Below the pieces are notes generated by a model. That model saw only the letters and a program-made list of their open reading frames with translations. It was not told where the DNA came from and did no database searches. Shown piece by piece: positions 1-4,933 of a stretch of 6,548 nt of DNA. Origin of the DNA: Aquirhabdus sp. (GTDB lineage: Bacteria > Pseudomonadota > Gammaproteobacteria > Pseudomonadales > Moraxellaceae); contig JASLJP010000193.1 of assembly GCA_030152425.1 (NCBI GenBank), forward strand, positions 1-6,548, read 5' to 3'. Made by a program: the position numbers and the translations under genes. Numbering within the stretch: position 1 is the first letter of the stretch; every line of letters begins with the position of its first letter.

Positions 1-720
1 TTCAATAGGTAATTGCGCAACGTGGTAATCGACACCGTATTGGTACAGCGGGCATGACAGACGCAGAGCGTGCTGTCTCACACTATCCGGCATATCGGCA
101 TCGCCAAAGACCAGCGGAATCTTTGAACGCAAGATCCCCGCCTTTTCAAACCCGATGTCTTCGCGGTTGTCTCCAAGCCACTCGATATGATCTACGCCGA
201 TATTGGTAACCACCGCCACATTCGGATCGATGAGATTGACCACATCGAGCCGCCCACCCAACCCCACTTCCAGCACCCAGACGTCACAATGCTGCGCCTT
301 AAAAATCACAAATGCCGCCAAAGTCGTGGCTTCAAAAAAGGATAGAGTCAGATCACAGGCTACCCGCGCCGCTTCGACCAGCACAAAGGCTTGCACCAAA
401 AGCGCGTCATTCACTGGCTCGCCGTTGATCCGAATGCGCTCATTAAAATGCAGGATATGCGGTGACTGATACAGCCCAACCCGCTTGCCAGTGGCACGAT
501 AGATCGAGGCGATGGTTGTGGTGGTAGATCCTTTGCCATTGGTACCGGCAACGGTAATCACCGGTGCAACGGGGGTCAGGATATCCAGATGAGCAGCCAC
601 TGGGCGTACACGTTCCAGCCCCATGTCGATAGCGCTGGCATGTATGGTCTGCCAATAGGCTAACCACGCGTCGAGCGCGGAGTTAGCATCAGGTTTGGGG
701 GAGTTTAAAAGATCGGTCAT
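1..720 (-). CDS. folC: FolC, bifunctional folylpolyglutamate synthase/dihydrofolate synthase (N-terminal 240 residues; runs off the left edge)
   Basis: The reading frame from the ATG at 720 stays open to base 1, giving 240 residues of a protein that is usually about 420-440 long, so the C-terminal domain lies outside the window. The enzyme is cytosolic. It joins glutamate to dihydropteroate and then extends the glutamate tail of folates, using ATP. Visible family marks are the N-terminal helix with IDMGLERV (31-38), the ATP-binding loop VAGTNGKGST (57-66), the SPH motif (86-88), FFEATT (128-133), EVGLGGRLDVVN (151-162), VTNIGVDH (171-178) and FEKAGIL (191-197). The start is chosen because the conserved N-terminal region begins just after it. 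I see no clear Shine-Dalgarno in the 21 bases separating it from the accD stop, so it may depend on translation of accD. It is the last visible gene of the trp-accD-folC run. The identification is very secure. Confidence 0.96.
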   Translation of the reverse strand, partial: MTDLLNSPKPDANSALDAWLAYWQTIHASAIDMGLERVRPVAAHLDILTPVAPVITVAGTNGKGSTTTTIASIYRATGKRVGLYQSPHILHFNERIRINGEPVNDALLVQAFVLVEAARVACDLTLSFFEATTLAAFVIFKAQHCDVWVLEVGLGGRLDVVNLIDPNVAVVTNIGVDHIEWLGDNREDIGFEKAGILRSKIPLVFGDADMPDSVRQHALRLSCPLYQYGVDYHVAQLPIE

Positions 721-741
721 CCGTGCAGATTCGACGATGAC

Positions 742-1614
742 TTAAGCAGCGAGGTTAAGCAGTTTGTTGAGCAGGCGCGCGATGGTCTCTTTCATCTGGT
801 GACGATGAACGATCTGATCCACGACGCCGTGATCCAGCAGGTACTCAGCACGTTGAAACGGTTCTTGCAGCACTTCGCGCACGGTTTGCTCGATCACGCG
901 CTTGCCAGCAAAACCGATCATGGCTTTAGGCTCTGCGATATGGATATCACCCAGCATGGCCAATGAGGCAGTGACGCCGCCATAGACTGGATGGGTCAGC
1001 ACGACGATATAGGGCACACTGGCTTCGCGCAAACGCTGGATCGCGGCCGCAGTACGTGCCATCTGCATCAGCGACAGCAAACCTTCTTGCATGCGTGCAC
1101 CACCGGAGGCCGCGAAGCACACCAGCGGCTGACGCGCAGCCAGGGCTGTCTCGGCCGCCAGTACAAAACGGTCGCCAACGACAGAACCCATCGAGCCACC
1201 TTGGAAATCAAACTCAAACGCACAGGCCACCAGTGGGATCTGGGCAATCTGACCTTGCATCACGATCAGCGCTTCGCTCTCGCCGGTTTTCTTGCGCATG
1301 GCCGCCATACGCTCTGGGTACGGCAGGCTATCGACAAAATGCAATGGATCCGAGGTGGTAAACTCTTGACCCAACTCGGCGTCGACTTTATCAAACAGTG
1401 TTTCAAGACGCATACGCGCTGACATCTTCAGATGCTCGTCGCAGTGTGGGCAGACATACAGTAGATCACGCAAACGGCTTTTTACGATTTCATTATTACA
1501 GGCAGGGCACATGATTACGGGCACCGTTGAGCGCTGCGTGGTCACGACCGGGGCTTTTTTGATGCCCGGCACATCGCGATGAAGCCAGTTGGGTAAATCT
1601 ACGTTTAATGTCAT
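742..1614 (-). CDS. accD: AccD, acetyl-CoA carboxylase carboxyltransferase subunit beta
   Basis: This 290-residue protein has the usual AccD length. With AccA it moves the carboxyl group from carboxybiotin to acetyl-CoA to make malonyl-CoA, the committed step of fatty acid synthesis in the cytosol. The N-terminal zinc ribbon is intact, with CPAC at 36-39 and CPHC at 55-58. The crotonase-fold carboxyltransferase domain follows, with GGSMGSVVGD, ASGGARMQEG, GGVTASLAMLGD and IGFAGKRVIEQTVRE. The segment before GGVTASLAMLGD reads THPVYGG, where the E. coli protein as I recall it has a TNPTTGG-like sequence; this is probably lineage variation. The ATG overlaps the trpA stop as ATGA (1611-1614), which suggests translational coupling. 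Only a weak GGA-type ribosome site lies in the trpA 3' end. folC follows after 21 bp. Confidence 0.97.
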   Translation of the reverse strand: MTLNVDLPNWLHRDVPGIKKAPVVTTQRSTVPVIMCPACNNEIVKSRLRDLLYVCPHCDEHLKMSARMRLETLFDKVDAELGQEFTTSDPLHFVDSLPYPERMAAMRKKTGESEALIVMQGQIAQIPLVACAFEFDFQGGSMGSVVGDRFVLAAETALAARQPLVCFAASGGARMQEGLLSLMQMARTAAAIQRLREASVPYIVVLTHPVYGGVTASLAMLGDIHIAEPKAMIGFAGKRVIEQTVREVLQEPFQRAEYLLDHGVVDQIVHRHQMKETIARLLNKLLNLAA

Positions 1615-2414
1615 GCTAAGTCATCCAAAGCTAGGCGTAATTCTTTAATTTTTTCAATGATCTTGACTTGTGCCTCCGCCACTGGCAGCTCGGCAAAGCT
1701 GCGTACCAGTACCGTACCGACGATCACGCCGTCTGCAGCAGCACCGACAGCTTGCGCTGTGGCACGATCATGAATCCCAAAACCGACACCGATCGGCAGG
1801 TTTGTTTTCTGCTTGATGGCATTGATGCGCTGTGCCACTTCCACTGTATCCAACGCTGAAGAGCCTGTCACACCTTTCAGCGAGACATAGTAGACATAGC
1901 CGCGTGCGGCTTTGACCACATGCGCTATGCGCGCGTCGGTGGTCGTAGGTGCCAGCAAAAAGATCGGGTCGATATTGGCTTGCGCCAGCACCGCGCCCAA
2001 TGCTTCGGCTTCTTCAGGCGGCAGATCCACCAAGAGAAGACCATCCACCCCCGCTTTCGAGGCCCGCGCAGCAAAGGCGTCATAACCGATGATTTCCACC
2101 GGATTGAGGTAGCCCATCAACACGATTGGTGTCGTGGTATCAGTCTTACGGAATTCGGCGACCATTTCAATGGCATGAAATGTACTCGTACCCGCTGCCC
2201 GCGCGCGCTCTGCGGCCAATGCAATGACCGGACCATCCGCCATCGGGTCGGAAAACGGCAGACCCAGCTCGATCAGATCCGCCCCTGCGGCGACTAGCGC
2301 ATGCAGCAATGGCACGGTGACTTCAGGCGCCGGATCTCCCGCCATCACATACGGAATCAGGGCTTTGCGGTTATTCGATTTTAAGGAAGCAAAACAAGCA
2401 GCGATGCGAGACAT
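1611..2414 (-). CDS. trpA: TrpA, tryptophan synthase alpha subunit
   Basis: This 267-residue (beta/alpha)8-barrel protein has the normal family length. It splits indole-3-glycerol phosphate into glyceraldehyde 3-phosphate and indole, and passes the indole through a tunnel to TrpB within the alpha2beta2 complex. The catalytic acids are where expected: Glu49 and Asp60 in the stretch LIELGLPFSDPMADGPVI. Other family marks are LMGYLNP (99-105), the tyrosine segment YVYYVSLKGVTG (173-184), GVGFGI (209-214) and the phosphate-binding GVIVGT (229-234). The start is 73 bp after the trpB stop, with a weak GGA element upstream. Its TGA stop overlaps the accD ATG. Nothing is missing or truncated. Confidence 0.98.
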   Translation of the reverse strand: MSRIAACFASLKSNNRKALIPYVMAGDPAPEVTVPLLHALVAAGADLIELGLPFSDPMADGPVIALAAERARAAGTSTFHAIEMVAEFRKTDTTTPIVLMGYLNPVEIIGYDAFAARASKAGVDGLLLVDLPPEEAEALGAVLAQANIDPIFLLAPTTTDARIAHVVKAARGYVYYVSLKGVTGSSALDTVEVAQRINAIKQKTNLPIGVGFGIHDRATAQAVGAAADGVIVGTVLVRSFAELPVAEAQVKIIEKIKELRLALDDLA

Positions 2415-2441
2415 AATCCAATCATTCCAAAATTTATTTCA

Positions 2442-2458
2442 GCGGTGGATGCCACCGC
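2442..2458 (-). promoter_or_regulatory. Perfect hairpin in the trpB-trpA intercistronic gap
   Basis: GCGGTGG (2442-2448) and CCACCGC (2452-2458) are perfect complements around a three-base loop, in the middle of the 73-bp gap between the trpB stop and the trpA start. On the transcribed strand it is followed by an A/T-rich stretch but not by a proper run of T, so it is at best a weak terminator. It may instead protect the 3' end of trpB message or separate translation of the two genes. Confidence 0.5.
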
Positions 2459-2487
2459 ACGCAAAAGTAATACTCGCTAAGCAGCGG

Positions 2488-3741
2488 TTAATTAATCTCA
2501 ATGCCGTCCAGCTTGGCGACCGTCAACAGATCTTTATCCCCACGCCCTGACAGGCAGACGATGATCGATTGATCCGGACGCATGGTCGGTGCCAGTTTTT
2601 TGACATAGGCAATGGCATGGCTACTTTCCAGTGCCGGGATAATCCCTTCAATCTTGGTCAGATCGCGGAAACCCTGCAGCGCCTCTTCGTCGTCAATCGG
2701 TACGTATTCGACACGCCCGACATCCTTCAAGAAACTATGCTCAGGGCCTACACCGGGATAATCCAGACCGGCAGAGATCGAATGGGTCTCGATGATCTGG
2801 CCTTCTTCATCACTCATCACATAGGTTCGGTTGCCATGCAGCACACCGATTTTACCGGCAGACAAAGGTGCGGAGTGCTTACCTGATGCGATACCGTAGC
2901 CTGATGCTTCGACACCATAGATTTTGATGGCTTTGTCATTCAGGAAGGGATAGAACAGGCCGATGGCATTGGAGCCGCCACCTACCGCTGCCACCAGTGC
3001 GTCCGGCAGCTTGCCGGTTTGCGCCAGACTCTGGGCACGGGCCTCACGGCCGATGATGGCTTGAAAGTCGCGCACCAGCATCGGATACGGATGCGGGCCT
3101 GCCACCGTTCCAATGATGTAATACGTCGTGTCTACGTTGGTGACCCAGTCACGCATCGCCTCATTCAGTGCGTCTTTGAGGGTACGAGAGCCACTGGTAA
3201 CCGGTACGACAGTCGCACCCAGCAGCTTCATCCGATAGACGTTCATTGACTGGCGATGCACATCGTCGATACCCATATAGATGACGCATTCCATGCCGAG
3301 ACGCGCGGCGATGGTCGCAGTTGCAACACCGTGCTGACCTGCGCCAGTCTCGGCGATGATGCGGGTCTTGCCCGACAGCTTGGCCAGCAGTGCTTGACCG
3401 ATGGTGTTATTGACCTTGTGCGCACCGGTATGATTAAGGTCTTCACGCTTCAGATAAATCTGTGCGCCGCCCAGCTCACGGCTGAGGCGCTCGGCGTGAT
3501 ACAGCGGTGACGGACGACCAACATAGTGCGCTAGATCCTTATCCAGTGCCGCCAAAAACTCTGGGTCGGTTTTCATGCGGTTGTATAGAGCTTCGAGATC
3601 CTGCAGCGCGGCCATCAGCGTCTCAGACACGAAGCGACCGCCATGCACACCAAAATGACCATTGGCATCTGGATATTGGGTAAAGTCTATTTGGCTAAAG
3701 TCCACGTCTTTTAGCTGCGCCTGCACATCAAGGTTACCCAT
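2488..3741 (-). CDS. trpB: TrpB, tryptophan synthase beta subunit
   Basis: This 417-residue pyridoxal-phosphate enzyme condenses indole with serine to make tryptophan and pairs with the TrpA encoded just downstream. The PLP lysine is Lys109 in HTGAHKVNN. The catalytic glutamate lies in ETGAGQHG (131-138), the phosphate-binding loop is GGGSNA (254-259), and SGRGDKD (398-404) closes the active site. The N-terminal FGVHGGRFVSETL (30-42) is typical of the TrpB1 type. I choose the ATG at 3741 over an in-frame GTG at 3756, because two GGAG motifs (3751-3754 and 3746-3749) lie between them and would serve as the ribosome site for the ATG. The N-terminus before FGVHGG is about 20 residues longer than in enteric TrpB, which is common in other proteobacteria. 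Confidence 0.98.
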   Translation of the reverse strand: MGNLDVQAQLKDVDFSQIDFTQYPDANGHFGVHGGRFVSETLMAALQDLEALYNRMKTDPEFLAALDKDLAHYVGRPSPLYHAERLSRELGGAQIYLKREDLNHTGAHKVNNTIGQALLAKLSGKTRIIAETGAGQHGVATATIAARLGMECVIYMGIDDVHRQSMNVYRMKLLGATVVPVTSGSRTLKDALNEAMRDWVTNVDTTYYIIGTVAGPHPYPMLVRDFQAIIGREARAQSLAQTGKLPDALVAAVGGGSNAIGLFYPFLNDKAIKIYGVEASGYGIASGKHSAPLSAGKIGVLHGNRTYVMSDEEGQIIETHSISAGLDYPGVGPEHSFLKDVGRVEYVPIDDEEALQGFRDLTKIEGIIPALESSHAIAYVKKLAPTMRPDQSIIVCLSGRGDKDLLTVAKLDGIEIN

Positions 3742-3756
3742 CACACTCCACTCCAC
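3742..3756 (-). promoter_or_regulatory. Tandem Shine-Dalgarno of trpB
   Basis: The minus strand reads GTGGAGTGGAGTGTG directly before the ATG at 3741. It holds two copies of GGAG in a repeated five-base unit, 9 and 4 bases from the start codon. This decides against the in-frame GTG at 3756, which would place the ribosome site inside the coding sequence and has no such site of its own. Confidence 0.7.
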
Positions 3757-3797
3757 TGATACTTTACAAATACTAGAACCACAAAACTTGAATACTG

Positions 3798-3864
3798 CGA
3801 CGAATCATCACGGTCGGATACAGGCCGCTATGGTACTGCATTCCAGCCCATAGATGATCCGTCG
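3798..3864 (-). promoter_or_regulatory. Structured intercistronic element between trpF and trpB
   Basis: In the minus-strand transcript the bases from 3864-3853 (CGACGGATCATC) pair with those from 3809-3798 (GATGATTCGTCG). This gives 12 continuous pairs including one G-U wobble. Inside this stem CTATGG/CCATAG (3853-3848/3833-3828) forms a second 6-bp stem, extended by CTG/CAG (3846-3844/3838-3836) around a GAATG loop; base 3853 is shared by both stems. A weaker CGG/CCG hairpin lies at 3827-3815. Two tiny frames start within it: a 7-codon frame (3851-3828, one Trp codon) and a 22-codon frame (3841-3773, one Trp codon third from the end). No T-run follows, so it is not a standard terminator. 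A role in RNA processing or in setting trpB expression is possible but unproven. Confidence 0.5.
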
Positions 3865-3871
3865 TACGCGA

Positions 3872-4552
3872 TCACGCGACCGATTTAGCGTGCTGAATAA
3901 ACCGCTTAATCATCTCAGCGCTTTTAACGCCTTTGCTCTCTTCCACCCCGCCGCTGACATCGACCGCATAGGGGTGAGTCTGGCGTATCGCCTCAGCGAC
4001 ATTGTCTGCGGTCAAACCGCCCGCGAGGATCAAGGCAAAATCATCGCTCGCTGGGAACAAATGCCAATCAAAGGCCTGTCCTGTGCCCCCATGCAAGCTC
4101 GGATGCCATGCATCCAGCAATACCCCACTCGCACCTGCCGCTTTAAAACGGGCGATCAGCCCAGCGACATCGCTATCTGGCTTGACCTGTAGTGCTTTGA
4201 TCCATCGTTTACCCGTCACTTGTCCCAGATGCTGGCACTGCTCAGGAGTTTCATGTCCATGAAACTGCAGCAGATCAAGATGGGCGATCGCCAAAATCTC
4301 GACCAGTTCCGCCTCTGCGACATCAACAAACAATCCCACCGCCTGGACAAAAGGCGGCACGAACGGTAACAGCGTGGCAACATGGCTGGCACTCACGGCA
4401 CGAGGGCTGGGAGCAAAAAAAACAAAGCCCACCGCATCGGCGCCCGCCTGCACAGCAACCTGCACATCGACAGGACGCGTCAGGCCACAGATTTTAACCC
4501 GCGGCGGCCGTGAAATACTGGATGAATGAGGCAAGAGAATACTCGTCAGCAT
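3872..4552 (-). CDS. trpF: TrpF, phosphoribosylanthranilate isomerase
   Basis: This 226-residue (beta/alpha)8-barrel enzyme carries out the Amadori rearrangement of N-(5-phosphoribosyl)anthranilate to CdRP in tryptophan synthesis. The catalytic cysteine is Cys22 in VKICGLT and the catalytic aspartate is Asp147 in VLLDAW. Substrate and phosphate contacts are visible as GFVFFAPSPR (42-51), LQFHGHE (95-101), GGTGQAFDW (155-163), LAGGLTADNV (176-185) and DVSGGVEESKGVKS (198-211). The family is usually 200-210 residues. The surplus is a leader of about 16 residues before VKICGLT. The ATG at 4552 is the first possible start after an in-frame TAG, but no good Shine-Dalgarno precedes it. It is a stand-alone gene, not fused to trpC as in enterics, and is the first visible gene of the minus-strand run. 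Confidence 0.97.
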   Translation of the reverse strand: MLTSILLPHSSSISRPPRVKICGLTRPVDVQVAVQAGADAVGFVFFAPSPRAVSASHVATLLPFVPPFVQAVGLFVDVAEAELVEILAIAHLDLLQFHGHETPEQCQHLGQVTGKRWIKALQVKPDSDVAGLIARFKAAGASGVLLDAWHPSLHGGTGQAFDWHLFPASDDFALILAGGLTADNVAEAIRQTHPYAVDVSGGVEESKGVKSAEMIKRFIQHAKSVA

Positions 4553-4574
4553 GGAATGTAAACACTAGCCCAGC

Positions 4575-4602
4575 ATTCTACCCCATGACGCCCATAAGTC
4601 TA
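4575..4602 (-). promoter_or_regulatory. Probable promoter of trpF and of the trp-accD-folC run
   Basis: On the minus strand TAGACT (4602-4597; four of six matches to the -35 consensus) and TAGAAT (4580-4575; five of six to the -10) are separated by 16 bases. Transcription would start near 4566-4569, leaving an untranslated leader of only about 14-17 bases with no clear Shine-Dalgarno. The spacer and -35 lie inside an inverted repeat (4581-4616), which could be an operator. Confidence 0.5.
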
Positions 4603-4616
4603 GCGTCAGGATGGGG
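4581..4616. repeat. Two-part inverted repeat overlapping the trpF promoter
   Basis: CCCCAT (4581-4586) is complementary to ATGGGG (4611-4616). Immediately inside, GACGC (4587-4591) is complementary to GCGTC (4603-4607). The arms make 11 base pairs, interrupted only by the three unpaired bases AGG (4608-4610), around an 11-base centre. The repeat covers the -35 and spacer of the proposed trpF promoter. It could be a protein-binding operator or a cruciform or RNA stem. I do not recognise it as the site of a known regulator. Confidence 0.55.
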
Positions 4617-4645
4617 CGAAAGTCGTCGCAAATCCGCCCAGACGT

Positions 4646-4658
4646 GGTGCAGCGCACC
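4646..4658. repeat. Short perfect inverted repeat in the trpF-btuB divergent region
   Basis: GGTGC (4646-4650) and GCACC (4654-4658) flank the three bases AGC. It lies about 30 bases upstream of the btuB -35 and about 40 bases upstream of the trpF -35. It is too short to call an operator with confidence. Apart from it and the promoter-proximal repeat, I see nothing notable in 4617-4686. Confidence 0.3.
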
Positions 4659-4686
4659 TACCCACAGGCGCTATTGAAACAAAGCA

Positions 4687-4716
4687 GTTACATTCCACCC
4701 CCTAAAACGCTATACT
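4687..4716 (+). promoter_or_regulatory. Probable sigma70-type promoter of btuB
   Basis: TATACT (4711-4716) matches the -10 consensus at five of six positions. GTTACA (4687-4692) matches the -35 consensus at four of six, with an 18-bp spacer. The predicted transcript start near 4722-4724 falls just before the first strand of the riboswitch closing helix (from 4728), which independently supports the placement. Confidence 0.65.
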
Positions 4717-4723
4717 TGCGCCC

Positions 4724-4886
4724 GTCCTAAGTATCATTCCAATGATTCGCCTGAAGCCGCATAGATCGGCATCGCAGCGCGAATGGGAAGCTGGTCGAGC
4801 CAGCACTGCACCCCGCAACGGTGAATGAACGCGATGCACATTAACCCGGCATCGCCCCCTCATAAGTCCGGATACCACGCTTAAGA
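4724..4886 (+). promoter_or_regulatory. Cobalamin (B12) riboswitch aptamer in the btuB leader
   Basis: The conserved core is directly visible: GAATGGGAAG (4781-4790), then the stem GCTGG/CCAGC (4790-4794/4800-4804), the B12 box CCCCGCAACGGTGA (4811-4824) and the 3' signature AAGTCCGGATACC (4864-4876). Supporting stems are ATTCGC/GCGAAT (4745-4750/4779-4784) enclosing GCCG/CGGC (4756-4759/4767-4770), the perfect 7-bp stem GCGATGC/GCATCGC (4831-4837/4849-4855), and a closing helix made by TAAG and GTATC (4728-4735) with GATAC (4871-4875) and CTTA (4880-4883). The large peripheral arm with GCCACTG and GGGAAG seen in the longest members is replaced by the one 7-bp hairpin. The end points are approximate. 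Binding of a cobalamin should lower BtuB production. Confidence 0.93.
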
Positions 4887-4900
4887 CCCATCCCACCCAC

Positions 4901-4927
4901 ACACTCACGGGGCTTGAGTGTCAGGAG
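4901..4927 (+). promoter_or_regulatory. Expression platform of the B12 riboswitch: regulatory hairpin abutting the btuB Shine-Dalgarno
   Basis: ACACTCA (4901-4907) and TGAGTGT (4915-4921) form a perfect 7-bp stem with the loop CGGGGCT (4908-4914). The first five loop bases, CGGGG, are exactly complementary to CCCCG (4811-4815) in the aptamer's B12 box. This matches the kissing-loop arrangement known for cobalamin riboswitches. The Shine-Dalgarno AGGAG (4923-4927) begins two bases after the stem, and the ATG is at 4934. There is no run of T after the hairpin, so I infer control of translation, not termination. Confidence 0.8.
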
Positions 4928-4933
4928 CTTGTT

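Larger units (their letters stand above)
4553..4933. other. Divergent intergenic region between trpF and btuB
   Basis: This is the only stretch over 300 bases without a gene. From left to right it holds the short trpF leader and promoter with an overlapping inverted repeat, a small palindrome, the btuB promoter, the cobalamin riboswitch, its regulatory hairpin and the btuB Shine-Dalgarno. I found no convincing small protein here; short frames that cross the riboswitch are best explained by RNA structure. Confidence 0.8.

Noticed and set aside
203..469. Plus-strand open frame of 88 codons
   Set aside because: It lies antisense within folC, whose protein motifs are unmistakable on the other strand, and its translation resembles no known family.
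991..1422. Plus-strand open frame of 143 codons
   Set aside because: It is antisense to accD, including the carboxyltransferase domain, and its His/Arg/Thr-rich product is typical of a frame shadow.
3742..3756. GTG at 3756 as the trpB start
   Set aside because: It adds only MEWSV and would use up the tandem GGAG ribosome site that fits the ATG at 3741.
3742..3797. An internal promoter just before trpB
   Set aside because: Weak -10-like hexamers (TAGTAT, TAAAGT) are present on the minus strand, but none has an acceptable -35 at 16-18 bases.
3854..4192. Plus-strand open frame of 112 codons
   Set aside because: It is antisense to trpF, with no ribosome site or recognisable motif.
4702..4908. 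Minus-strand open frame of 68 codons over the riboswitch
   Set aside because: The conserved bases here are explained by the plus-strand B12 aptamer, and the frame has no family signature.
4901..4921. Intrinsic terminator before btuB
   Set aside because: The stem is not followed by a T-run and sits directly against the Shine-Dalgarno, which fits translational control better.
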